From a virus, in IMG/VR virus record IMGVR_UViG_3300048798_000003, positions 1 through 20,633 of that record: 20,633 nt of DNA. One strand, 5' to 3'. How positions within the stretch are numbered: the stretch's first letter is position 1; the number at the start of each line of letters is the position of its first letter. The translations under genes were made by a program, and so were the position numbers. This document shows positions 14,473 through 20,633 of the stretch, one piece after another. Under the pieces are notes generated by a model. That model was given only the letters and a program-made list of their open reading frames with translations, was not told the DNA's origin and made no database searches.

Positions 14473-15770
14473 TGTCAGATGTAGATAATGCAGTAACACC
14501 AGGATCAACCTCTGCTCAACCTCAGCAGAATCAGGCTAATGGCACTACAGGTACTTTTGGTACAAACAATCCAGGTACTACAACTACGCCAATGCCGTCT
14601 GTAACACCAATTCAATACCCTTATCAATTTAATTCAAATCAGCAATTAGGCCAGGGTGGTGGAAATTCAAGTTCATCGTCTTCAGGAGGCAATCCTGCTG
14701 GTTATATTGGTGCCGCTGAAAGTGCAGTTGGTGCTGCCTCTAGTGCCGGTGGTGGTGCAGGTATTATAGGATTACTTGGTGCGCTATTTGCAGATGGCGG
14801 ACTTGTAGGGGACGGTAAAAATGGTTTCGCTCAAGGTGGACCAACAGGACAGACTTCAAGTGATCCCCATGTAAAGGCTGCTGGCGTTAAAGGATACCTT
14901 ATCGGTGCTCTACATCAACAGAAATATGGTGGAACTGCCGATACGCTCGGTAAAGCTGCCCAAGAAGTAAAACAAATGCTTATGGACAAATTAGGCCCAC
15001 AACCAGGACAATCGCAGAATACAGCACAAGGACAGCCAGGATTTGCCTCTGGTGGTGAAGCAGCATCAAATCAGCCTACAAATACAGATGATGCTCAATT
15101 AGTTACTCAGGCCATTCAGCAATCTTTGGGTATTAATCCTAATCAGAATACTCAGAATACAGCTACTACTGTACCCTCACAGCAAACACCACAGACTATT
15201 GCTACAAATGCACAGACTGCACCACAACAGGTTAATCCAAGCAACCCTAACGGCGATCAAGCACAAAATAACCCTAGTGTCCTAAATCAAGTAATTCCTC
15301 CTGTACAACAGGCTAAGGGCGGCTTCATGCAACATTTAGATGCTGGCGGGCCTCCAATACCACAGCCTCAGGGTGCAGGCGCACAAATGCCCGGAGGAAG
15401 CCCACAAGGACCGCCTCCGTTACAACCAGGACAAGTATTTCAAGGGGATGGCTCTGTAAAAGGCCCAGGAACAGGTCAATCAGATAGCATTCCTGCAAAG
15501 CTCAGTAATGGTGAGTTTGTTATGAGCCAGCCTGCTGTTCAATTCTTTGGCGTTGATAAATTGGTCAAAATGAATGAGCAAGGCAAACAAGGCTATATGC
15601 AAGCCATAGGCCAGGTACAGCAGAATCAGCAACAACAGGGACAGCCACAAGGAGCGCCTCCAATGGCAGCACCACAGGCTCAACCTCAACAACAGCCCCA
15701 AATGCCCCCACCTACAGCAGCAGCTAAAGGTGGTATGATGCAGAAACGCACCGGATTTATGGGGATGTAA
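14472..15770 (+). CDS. Gln/Gly/Pro-rich virion-associated protein (432 aa)
   Basis: Low-complexity protein with long Gln, Pro, Gly and Asn tracts and a short Gly/Ala hydrophobic helix near residues 75-115 (AAESAVGAASSAGGGAGIIG, then FADGGLVGDG). Residues about 331-375 hold the phage element GPGTGQSDSIPAKLSNGEFV, close to the 'GPGTGTSDSIPARLSDGEYVV' motif found near the ends of phage tape-measure-like and internal virion proteins. It lies between the portal and scaffold genes, unusual for a tail protein, so an internal or ejected head protein is an alternative. The reverse-strand frame in its Gln-rich part is a shadow. Function not established. Confidence 0.65.
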   Translation: MSDVDNAVTPGSTSAQPQQNQANGTTGTFGTNNPGTTTTPMPSVTPIQYPYQFNSNQQLGQGGGNSSSSSSGGNPAGYIGAAESAVGAASSAGGGAGIIGLLGALFADGGLVGDGKNGFAQGGPTGQTSSDPHVKAAGVKGYLIGALHQQKYGGTADTLGKAAQEVKQMLMDKLGPQPGQSQNTAQGQPGFASGGEAASNQPTNTDDAQLVTQAIQQSLGINPNQNTQNTATTVPSQQTPQTIATNAQTAPQQVNPSNPNGDQAQNNPSVLNQVIPPVQQAKGGFMQHLDAGGPPIPQPQGAGAQMPGGSPQGPPPLQPGQVFQGDGSVKGPGTGQSDSIPAKLSNGEFVMSQPAVQFFGVDKLVKMNEQGKQGYMQAIGQVQQNQQQQGQPQGAPPMAAPQAQPQQQPQMPPPTAAAKGGMMQKRTGFMGM

Positions 15771-15842
15771 ATTAATTCAAGCCAGCAGGATACCCTTATT
15801 CTAAGGCCCCTGTATTAACCACTCTCGAAAGGAGACCTTAAT

Positions 15843-16625
15843 ATGGCAGAAGCAAACCGTCGTCTATATCAGGCGGCGTACCGAAACGAACTAGAGGATA
15901 ACACTTCAGATTCTCCGCCTGTTGGACAAGACGTTGATGCCAACAATACCGAAGATACGAACCTATCTCCAAGTGAAGTTACGTGGAAGCAACGTTATGC
16001 TGATTTACGTCGGCATGATACATCTTTAACACAGCGCGTTAGAGAACTAGAACTACAACTACAAGCATCTCAAAAGAAGGATATTAAAATTCCTTCTACG
16101 CCACAGGAAATTGAGACATTTGCAAAGAGTTATCCTGATGTATTCAGGCATATTCGATCAATTGCTTTAACTGAACTTATGGCGGAAAGAGAACATATTT
16201 CTCAGCAAACCCAAGTTGTCACTGAAGACCTTGAAAGGCTTAAGCGAGAACGAGGAATGCAAACAATCCTTAAGGCCCATCCTGATTTTGATGACTTAAA
16301 TTTGTCTGAAGAATTTCATACATGGGCAAGATCACAACCAAAGCAGATACAAGATTGGGTTTACGAAGAAGGTGATCCTGAATTATGTATTAGAGGTATT
16401 GATCTATATAAGGCGCATACGGCTGCAAAAGCCAAAGTAACTCGCCCATCAACTGCTGATGTCCAGGTTCGTCCTAGGGGATCAGTCGATATTCCTCTGG
16501 AAACAGATGGAAAGCGTATTTGGAAGGCAAGTGAAATTCAGCGAATGCATCCTAAAGCATATGAGCAATATGAGACTGAAATTGAGAATGCACGTAGAGA
16601 AGGTAGACTAGACCTTAACGCCTAA
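15843..16625 (+). CDS. Capsid scaffolding protein
   Basis: A 260-residue, highly charged, mostly helical protein directly upstream of the major capsid gene. Residues about 48-80 give a coiled coil (KQRYADLRRHDTSLTQRVRE), followed by PSTPQEIETFAKSYPDVFRH, then ILKAHPDFDDLNLSEEFHTW and QIQDWVYEEGDPELCIRGID, a pattern I know from podovirus scaffolding/capsid-assembly proteins. The basic C-terminal helix (EQYETEIENARREGRLDL) is where scaffolds contact coat subunits. A strong AAAGGAG site precedes the ATG. It guides procapsid assembly and leaves before or during packaging. Confidence 0.85.
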   Translation: MAEANRRLYQAAYRNELEDNTSDSPPVGQDVDANNTEDTNLSPSEVTWKQRYADLRRHDTSLTQRVRELELQLQASQKKDIKIPSTPQEIETFAKSYPDVFRHIRSIALTELMAEREHISQQTQVVTEDLERLKRERGMQTILKAHPDFDDLNLSEEFHTWARSQPKQIQDWVYEEGDPELCIRGIDLYKAHTAAKAKVTRPSTADVQVRPRGSVDIPLETDGKRIWKASEIQRMHPKAYEQYETEIENARREGRLDLNA

Positions 16626-16643
16626 TTTCAGGAGAAAACTGAA

Positions 16644-18669
16644 ATGGCATTCCAAGTTGCTGCCGGTTGGCAGAATCTTCCGAATGGCAATTTCGTTCCA
16701 CAGATTTTCTCGCAGAAGGTGAATTTTCGCTTTCTTTAAATCGGGCTAATTGCTGGAAACCCCAATAATTGGGCAATCAGCAGCCGACTTTTCTAAATAT
16801 AAGATGGCAGCTTTAAGCAGCTCTATATTATCATTAAAGTGTCCTATACCAAAATTACATTTAGTGCATAAAAGACCACTCTTATTATTTGAAAATGGGT
16901 TCATCGACTAGCTGTAAAGCGTACATTCAAGTGAATGGAAACCCCCGACATTATATATAAGTATACCATAAAATTGACGTTAAGTCAAATATATAATGAA
17001 GATATAGTCAAGTCTGCATGGTAACATGCAGCAGTTCATAAGAGAACGGTATTAGATTAACGACCTAGTATGAATATAAACGACAAAAATTCTTTCGGCG
17101 AGAATCCGTAGTTGAAGCAATTACCAACACGGATTACTATGGCGAAATTTCTGAGTACGGCGATACCGTATATATCATCAAAGAACCAGTAATCACAGTT
17201 GCTCCGTAAATAAATCGATGCTCGCGGAACAGTGATTCTACCTCAAGCATTAGCAGACGATGAGCTAACGCTTATTGTAGATCAGGCCAATTATTTTGGC
17301 TTCCAGGTTAACGTTAGCCTGGGTAACATTAGGTGAATTGTCTGGAAACTCCTATTATCCAACATTTTTCTATTGACAAAATTGTAATATAGTGCTATAA
17401 TTAAGATAGACAATAACAATAAAAAAATAGGAACATGAGTAAAAAAATATACGAAGACACAAGAGAAAGATTTAAAGTTTATAATCAAAAACATAAAGAG
17501 AAACGTGCACTAGATAAAAAGAACTATCTATCAACATTAAAAGGTAGATTAATGGATTTAGTTAATAAATGTTCTAATCGTGCTCTAAAGAAACAGTTTG
17601 AATGTAATATTGATTTTGATTTCTTATTATCTTTATGGAATGGCCAAGGCGGAAAATGTGCTGTAACTAATCTTGATATGAGCTTAATGTCTGGAACACC
17701 ATTAAAGAAAAATGGTTTTATTGTCTCTGTTGATAGGAAAGATTCTTCTAAAGGGTATACTAAAGATAATGTACATTTAGTATGCTTTGCTGTAAATCAA
17801 ATTAAAAGTAATTTTACTGATGAAGAATTTGAATTTTGGATAAGGACAATCAGCAGCCAAGCCTTTAATTAGGAAGGTTCAACGACTATCCCGAAAGGGA
17901 GTACATCCAAGTGGATGGAAGCGCCTAACTTCTAAGTCTGGTATAAAAATACTTAGAATGAAGATATAGTCTGGACTGCATAGTAATATGCAGCAGTTCA
18001 TAAAAGAACGGTATTAGCTTAACGACCTAATATGAACACAAATGTGACGATATTGAAAATAAACAATCTCATGTAAATTGGGAAGAACTTGCTACTAGCT
18101 CAGGTGCGTATAGCTTGAAGGATACTTTCGACAAGGAAGTCCTTCTATATATGACCGGGCAGGTTAGCACATCTAATCCTAACATGACTCTCGGTACTAC
18201 TGGTGCCCCCCTTACTGTTGGCTTTGCCAGTGGTAATACAAGCCCATTATATGTCCTAAATCGTCTGTCTCGTTTCCTAGACGAACAGAATATCCCTTCA
18301 GATAATCGTTGGTGTGTAGCGCCCCCGGTTTTTTGGGAAAAGGTTCAGGATGAAAGTTCTAAGTTGATCGGCGTTGATTGGCAGTCTTCTGCTTCCGATC
18401 AGTCAATCCTCCGTAATGGCCGTGTCCTTAATGGTATGGTTCGTGGGTTTGATTGTTTCCGAAGCAATAACATGCCTCTTGATAGCTCAAGCAACTATCA
18501 GCTTATGGTTGGACATATGAGTTCAACTGCATCTGCATCACAGATTGCTAAGGTTGAAAAGTTCCGTTCCCCAACATCCTTCAGTGACGTTGTTCGTGGT
18601 CTTCATATGTTTGGTCGTAAAGTATTGCGTCCAACCGCTATGGGCCTCGCACACTTCCTGGTCAGCTAA
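16644..18669 (+). CDS. Major capsid protein, three exons split by two group I introns
   Basis: Exons 16644-16720, 17083-17308 and 18045-18669. Splicing yields QKV-QKFFRRESVVEA across junction 1 and YFGFQV-DDIENK across junction 2, both as expected for podovirus coat proteins. An AGGAG site lies 9 nt upstream of the ATG. The exons total 928 nt, one more than a multiple of three. The cause is a 10-nt insertion at about 17208-17217 in exon 2, after EPVITVAP, which places TAA codons in both relevant frames. Skipping it gives CCG TAT GCT CGC and an intact 305-residue protein (918 nt). The C-terminal exon is uninterrupted (GAYSLKDTFDKEVLLYMTG ... GLAHFLVS). It builds the icosahedral shell. Whether this allele makes full-length product depends on that insertion. 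Confidence 0.85.
16721..17082 (+). ncRNA. Group I intron 1 in the major capsid gene (362 nt)
   Basis: The 5' splice site is set by P1: exon bases 16714-16720 (AGAAGGU) pair with 16729-16735 (GCUUUCU) through an 8-nt loop, ending in the required U-G wobble. The intron ends in G (17082). Core landmarks are CAATCAGCAGCC (near 16775), a CATTC-AAGT-GAATG hairpin (16924-16937), GATATAGTC of the P3/P7 region (17001-17009), and the P8-like hairpin CTGCATG-GTAA-CATGCAG (17014-17031). The 3' part is closely related to intron 2, with compensatory changes in both hairpins. It has no forward ORF; a reverse-strand endonuclease remnant lies at 16746-16904. Confidence 0.9.
16746..16904 (-). pseudogene. Degenerate endonuclease VII-type homing gene remnant, antisense in intron 1
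   Basis: On the reverse strand an open frame of 52 codons (ATG at 16904-16902, TAG at 16748-16746) encodes SGLLCTKCNFGIGHF then NDNIELLKAAILYLEK at residues 9-39. This is the C-terminal signature of the T4 endonuclease VII (His-Me finger) family: 'GLLCxxCNxGLGxFxDNxELLxxAIxYL'. The second CxxC is present, but the upstream part with the catalytic Asp-His-x-His and first CxxC is missing; an in-frame TAG stands just before the ATG. The last 13 codons run into the intron core. It is best read as a truncated homing endonuclease gene once carried on the opposite strand. Confidence 0.75.
17207..17219 (+). other. Frame-breaking 10-nt insertion inside capsid exon 2
   Basis: After GTT GCT CCG the frame meets TAA (17207-17209). 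The capsid sequence resumes one frame later at GCT CGC GGA (from 17220, product ARGTVILPQALADDEL), and that frame has its own TAA at 17211-17213. Removing AAATAAATCG (17208-17217) restores P-Y-A-R-G-T. No group I or group II features fit in 10 nt. A GCT codon occurs on each side (17201 and 17220), the matched take-off/landing pair that translational bypassing would need, and TCCG/CGGA can form a stem around the segment. Sequencing error is equally possible. Confidence 0.7.
17373..17401 (+). promoter_or_regulatory. Consensus sigma-70 promoter for the intron endonuclease
   Basis: TTGACA (17373-17378) and TATAAT (17396-17401) are separated by exactly 17 nt, 34 nt upstream of the endonuclease ATG. 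The spacer matches the rightward promoter at 1260-1288 at 11 of 17 positions. It would let host polymerase express the endonuclease early, independent of late capsid transcription. Confidence 0.8.
17435..17872 (+). CDS. HNH homing endonuclease in capsid intron 2
   Basis: A 145-residue HNH homing endonuclease. The N-terminal 60 residues are basic and helical (YNQKHKEKRALDKKNYLSTL), likely DNA-binding. The nuclease core reads GGKCAVTNLDMSLM, then FIVSVDRKDSSKGYTKDNVH and LVCFAVNQIKSNFTDEEF. This matches the phage intron HNH pattern 'GGKCALTG...SIDRIDSSKGYTxDNVxxVC..xNxMK'. Such enzymes cut intronless capsid alleles so that the intron is copied in. An AGGA lies just 5' of the ATG. The last codons overlap conserved intron core sequence, so protein and RNA structure constrain each other. 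Confidence 0.88.
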   Translation: MSKKIYEDTRERFKVYNQKHKEKRALDKKNYLSTLKGRLMDLVNKCSNRALKKQFECNIDFDFLLSLWNGQGGKCAVTNLDMSLMSGTPLKKNGFIVSVDRKDSSKGYTKDNVHLVCFAVNQIKSNFTDEEFEFWIRTISSQAFN

Positions 18670-18682
18670 TAGGAGTATTTAA

Positions 18683-19189
18683 ATGGCAACATATTATCCA
18701 AAATACTACTATCATGACGCTGTTGGAATGGCGGCTAGCGAGACTCAACCAGTATTTCATAGTCGCTTAGTTGACTTTGCCGTAAGGAATGTTACTTCAA
18801 GTGATACTCTGTATGCGCTGGCAATTCCAGCCTATACTCAGATTTTAGGTTGTAATTATCAGACTATTACTACTGTAACTGGTGGTAGCCTTACTATTCT
18901 CAGTAATACTGCAAGCATTACTTATGTATCCAGTGCTAGTGCTGTAGCGGCAGGTTCCTATGGAACACCAGCTACTATCTCTGCTAGTACTGCTCAGAAG
19001 TGGTATTCTGCTGATGATGATATTGTTATGACTGTTTCAAGTACTACTTTTTCTGCGGGTCAGATTAAGATATTTGCACTCATGCTGTATCCTCAGCCAT
19101 ATACCTACACTGATGTTGATGGTACTGTACATACTTCGACTTTTACAGATCGTAATAATTGGGTCACAACGGCCCCAACGATCCCCTAA
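18683..19189 (+). CDS. Virion protein downstream of the capsid gene (168 aa)
   Basis: A 168-residue, Thr/Ser/Ala/Tyr-rich protein with little charge and a beta-strand pattern (SRLVDFAVRNVTSSDTLYAL, QTITTVTGGSLTIL). It starts MATYYPKYYYHDAVGMAAS, with an AGGAG ribosome site before the ATG, 13 nt after the capsid stop. Its place right behind the major capsid gene and before a strong terminator fits a capsid decoration or head-surface protein, but I recognise no specific family. Confidence 0.65.
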   Translation: MATYYPKYYYHDAVGMAASETQPVFHSRLVDFAVRNVTSSDTLYALAIPAYTQILGCNYQTITTVTGGSLTILSNTASITYVSSASAVAAGSYGTPATISASTAQKWYSADDDIVMTVSSTTFSAGQIKIFALMLYPQPYTYTDVDGTVHTSTFTDRNNWVTTAPTIP

Positions 19190-19199
19190 TATTAATTGT

Positions 19200-19230
19200 G
19201 GAGGGTACTCGAAAGGGTATCCTCCCTTTT
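19200..19230 (+). terminator. Strong rho-independent terminator after the capsid genes
   Basis: An 11-bp stem GGAGGGTACTC / GGGTATCCTCC (19200-19210 with 19215-19225, two G-U pairs) closed by a GAAA tetraloop and followed by CTTTT. It lies between the head genes and the adaptor gene. As with T7 T-phi after gene 10, it would let capsid transcripts exceed tail transcripts. Confidence 0.88.
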
Positions 19231-19248
19231 ATCTTATAGGAATAATTA

Positions 19249-20280
19249 ATGGCATATAAAACCTACATTGATCTTGTAAATGCTGTAAGGACACGCTTTA
19301 ATGAGCCTGATCTTACTACAGCTACATTTACGGCTACTGTGGGTTTCGATCAATTTACTAAAGATGCAGTAAATTACGCGTACCATGATATCCTTAATTC
19401 TGAAATGGAATGGCCTTTTCTTCATCAGGTTGGCTCTATAAAGACTACCCCTGGTGTACAATTCTATACCATTTCTCCTACTTCGCCTTCAGGATTCACA
19501 TCTCCTGCTGAAATTAAGACAATCGATTGGGATAAGTTCTACATTTCACAGAATGCTACCCAAGCAACAATTACAAATGAAGTCGATACTATTCCCTCTG
19601 CAAGTCCCTACACAATTACAGTACAAAATACCACATCATGGAGTAGCGATTTAGGGGTTAAATATCAGTCTGGTGGTACTGCCCTTACGCCTGTTATTGG
19701 TGATCCTTTAGCAGGGCAATACACAATTGTAGCTGTTAATAATAGCTCTCAGGGTACTTATGTATTTAATGCATCTGATGCTGGTAAAGCAGTAGAAATA
19801 TCATATACTACATCTGTACAAGCACAAGCATCCACCCTTACAAATACTCAATTCCTTCAATATATTGATTATGATTTCTGGGTACAGAATTTTCTACAAT
19901 CGGATATGAACTCTGTAGAACAAGATTATGCTTTACCTAATTATGTATTCAAGACACAACAATATGCAGAACTAGGTATTAGTCCTGTACCTGATAAAAT
20001 CTATCAAATCAATTATGAATACTGGCTTGATGGGCTTGATATGACCAACACTTCAGATACAACCTTATTGCCAAGCCATTTCACCCAAATCATCTTAGAT
20101 GGTGCACAGAAGTATTGTTATGAGTTTCGTGAAGACGCTCAATTGGCACAGCTTGCAGATGCGAGATTTAAAGCCGGCATTACACGCCTCCGTATAGAGA
20201 CCATTAATAGGGCTTACACCATGAATGCCGGCTTCAATTGGGTAAGAGGGACCGGATATGCTAGTCCGTTTGTATTTTAA
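19249..20280 (+). CDS. Head-tail adaptor protein with inserted beta domain (343 aa)
   Basis: A probable podovirus adaptor (T7 gp11/P22 gp4-like), which binds the portal and forms the base of the tail. The N-terminus (YIDLVNAVRTRFNEPDLTTA, DAVNYAYHDILNSEMEWPFL) and C-terminus (LPSHFTQIILDGAQKYCYEF) follow the adaptor pattern of helices around a short strand region. Residues about 106-190 look like an extra beta module: TIPSASPYTITVQNTTSWSS ... GTYVFNASDAGKAVEISYTT. This is similar to the small accessory domain 'TVTVxNAxxFxxDLGVxY ... GxYxFxAADAGxAVxISYTY' seen inserted in various phage proteins. The terminator upstream separates its expression from the head genes; a GG-rich ribosome site precedes the ATG. 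Confidence 0.75.
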   Translation: MAYKTYIDLVNAVRTRFNEPDLTTATFTATVGFDQFTKDAVNYAYHDILNSEMEWPFLHQVGSIKTTPGVQFYTISPTSPSGFTSPAEIKTIDWDKFYISQNATQATITNEVDTIPSASPYTITVQNTTSWSSDLGVKYQSGGTALTPVIGDPLAGQYTIVAVNNSSQGTYVFNASDAGKAVEISYTTSVQAQASTLTNTQFLQYIDYDFWVQNFLQSDMNSVEQDYALPNYVFKTQQYAELGISPVPDKIYQINYEYWLDGLDMTNTSDTTLLPSHFTQIILDGAQKYCYEFREDAQLAQLADARFKAGITRLRIETINRAYTMNAGFNWVRGTGYASPFVF

Positions 20281-20301
20281 ATAATTTTTAAAGTCACTTA
20301 A

Positions 20302-20633
20302 ATGCCTCAGAGTCCAGTATTTCCATTAAGGTACGGCCTACAAATTCCTACCCAGGAAAACATGAAGGCTGTGGAAGTGTTTTCGGAAGGCGGTTTGGAC
20401 TTAACGCAGTCAATTATTGAAAATCGTCCTGGATGTGCTGCTGATTTAGTTAATTTCGAGGCTTCTCTTACTGGTGGCTATCAACGTATCCTTGGCTTTG
20501 AGAAATATTCCACTACAGTAGTACCAGGACAGGGAGATATACTTGGTGCCTTTGTATTATGGCCCAATCAAGTAATTGCTGCTCGTCAGGATGCCACTCA
20601 TTCAGGCTTTTATAATATTTATTATGGTAGTGG
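20302..20633 (+). CDS. Tail protein, gp12-like (partial, N-terminal 110 residues)
   Basis: ATG at 20302, still open at the window end. It starts MPQSPVFPLRYGLQIPTQ, then EGGLDLTQSIIENRPGCAAD, LVNFEASLTGGYQRILGFEK. This follows the opening of podovirus tail-tube/nozzle proteins: 'GLNxxxDVIxLxPGEAxxLxNFExxxxGGYRRIxGYE'. Such proteins form the beta-propeller nozzle below the adaptor, and the position right after the adaptor agrees. The C-terminus is outside the window. Confidence 0.7.
   Translation, partial: MPQSPVFPLRYGLQIPTQENMKAVEVFSEGGLDLTQSIIENRPGCAADLVNFEASLTGGYQRILGFEKYSTTVVPGQGDILGAFVLWPNQVIAARQDATHSGFYNIYYGS

Larger units (their letters stand above)
17309..18044 (+). ncRNA. Group I intron 2 in the major capsid gene (736 nt)
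   Basis: P1 pairs exon bases 17302-17308 (UCCAGGU) with 17317-17323 (GCCUGGG) across an 8-nt loop, ending in a U-G wobble; the last intron base is G (18044). Splicing joins GT to T, restoring the Val codon before DDIE. Core landmarks are CAATCAGCAGCC (near 17848, inside the endonuclease end), CATCC-AAGT-GGATG (17904-17917), GATATAGTC (from about 17963) and CTGCATA-GTAA-TATGCAG (17976-17993). The 3' part is homologous to intron 1. It carries an HNH homing endonuclease gene in the forward direction with its own promoter. Confidence 0.92.

Noticed and set aside
17204-17222. Simple programmed +1 or -2 frameshift explaining the capsid frame break
   Set aside because: The downstream frame has its own TAA at 17211-17213, after the upstream TAA at 17207-17209, so one shift cannot join the frames.
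17219-17235. Reinitiation at the ATG at 17218-17220 to make a separate C-terminal capsid polypeptide
   Set aside because: That ATG is in the third frame and meets TGA after five codons (CTC GCG GAA CAG TGA); no ribosome site for any in-frame start nearby.

Overview
The window is a block of a tailed double-stranded DNA phage genome with low GC content, compact gene overlaps and bacterial-type signals (Shine-Dalgarno sites, consensus sigma-70 promoters, a rho-independent terminator). No host gene is visible. The packaging, portal, scaffold, capsid and adaptor order, with a gp12-like tail protein directly after the adaptor and no tape-measure or sheath gene in view, suggests a short-tailed phage of the kind found in marine and freshwater proteobacteria. 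The host cannot be fixed from this window.

Layout. Positions 1-331 hold two small leftward genes. Positions 332-1365 are a gene-free control region with short direct and inverted repeats; its right end has one leftward and two rightward near-consensus sigma-70 promoters. All later genes read rightward, except a degenerate reverse-strand endonuclease remnant. They are: small unknown genes (1366-2193), a sulfotransferase (2183-2965), small unknown genes (to 4021), glycine/threonine/serine-rich virion or fiber-like proteins (4022-6724), tiny basic proteins (6727-7255), unknown and small membrane proteins (7260-7968), an HNH nuclease, the small terminase, a small conserved-looking protein, the large terminase, the portal, a Gln/Gly-rich protein, the scaffold, the major capsid protein, a virion protein, a strong terminator (19200-19230), the head-tail adaptor, and a tail protein cut by the window edge.

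The unusual feature is how many intervening elements sit in essential virion genes. The large terminase is interrupted inside its Walker A motif by a 361-residue intein. It starts with Gly and carries the Trp/Cys/Thr triplet of class 3 inteins plus a LAGLIDADG endonuclease. The major capsid gene is split by two related group I introns (362 and 736 nt). Exact splice sites can be assigned from P1 pairing with the U-G wobble, and the two introns support each other by compensatory base changes in two helices. Intron 2 carries an HNH homing endonuclease gene with its own consensus sigma-70 promoter. Intron 1 carries, on the opposite strand, the C-terminal remnant of an endonuclease VII-type gene.

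The middle capsid exon also has a 10-nt insertion (about 17208-17217). It puts stop codons in both the upstream and the downstream reading frame, so no single ribosomal frameshift can rescue it. The spliced capsid ORF is 305 codons plus stop only if these 10 nt are skipped. This is either a sequence error, a dead allele, or a very short translational-bypass or third-splicing event, and it is the observation most worth checking.
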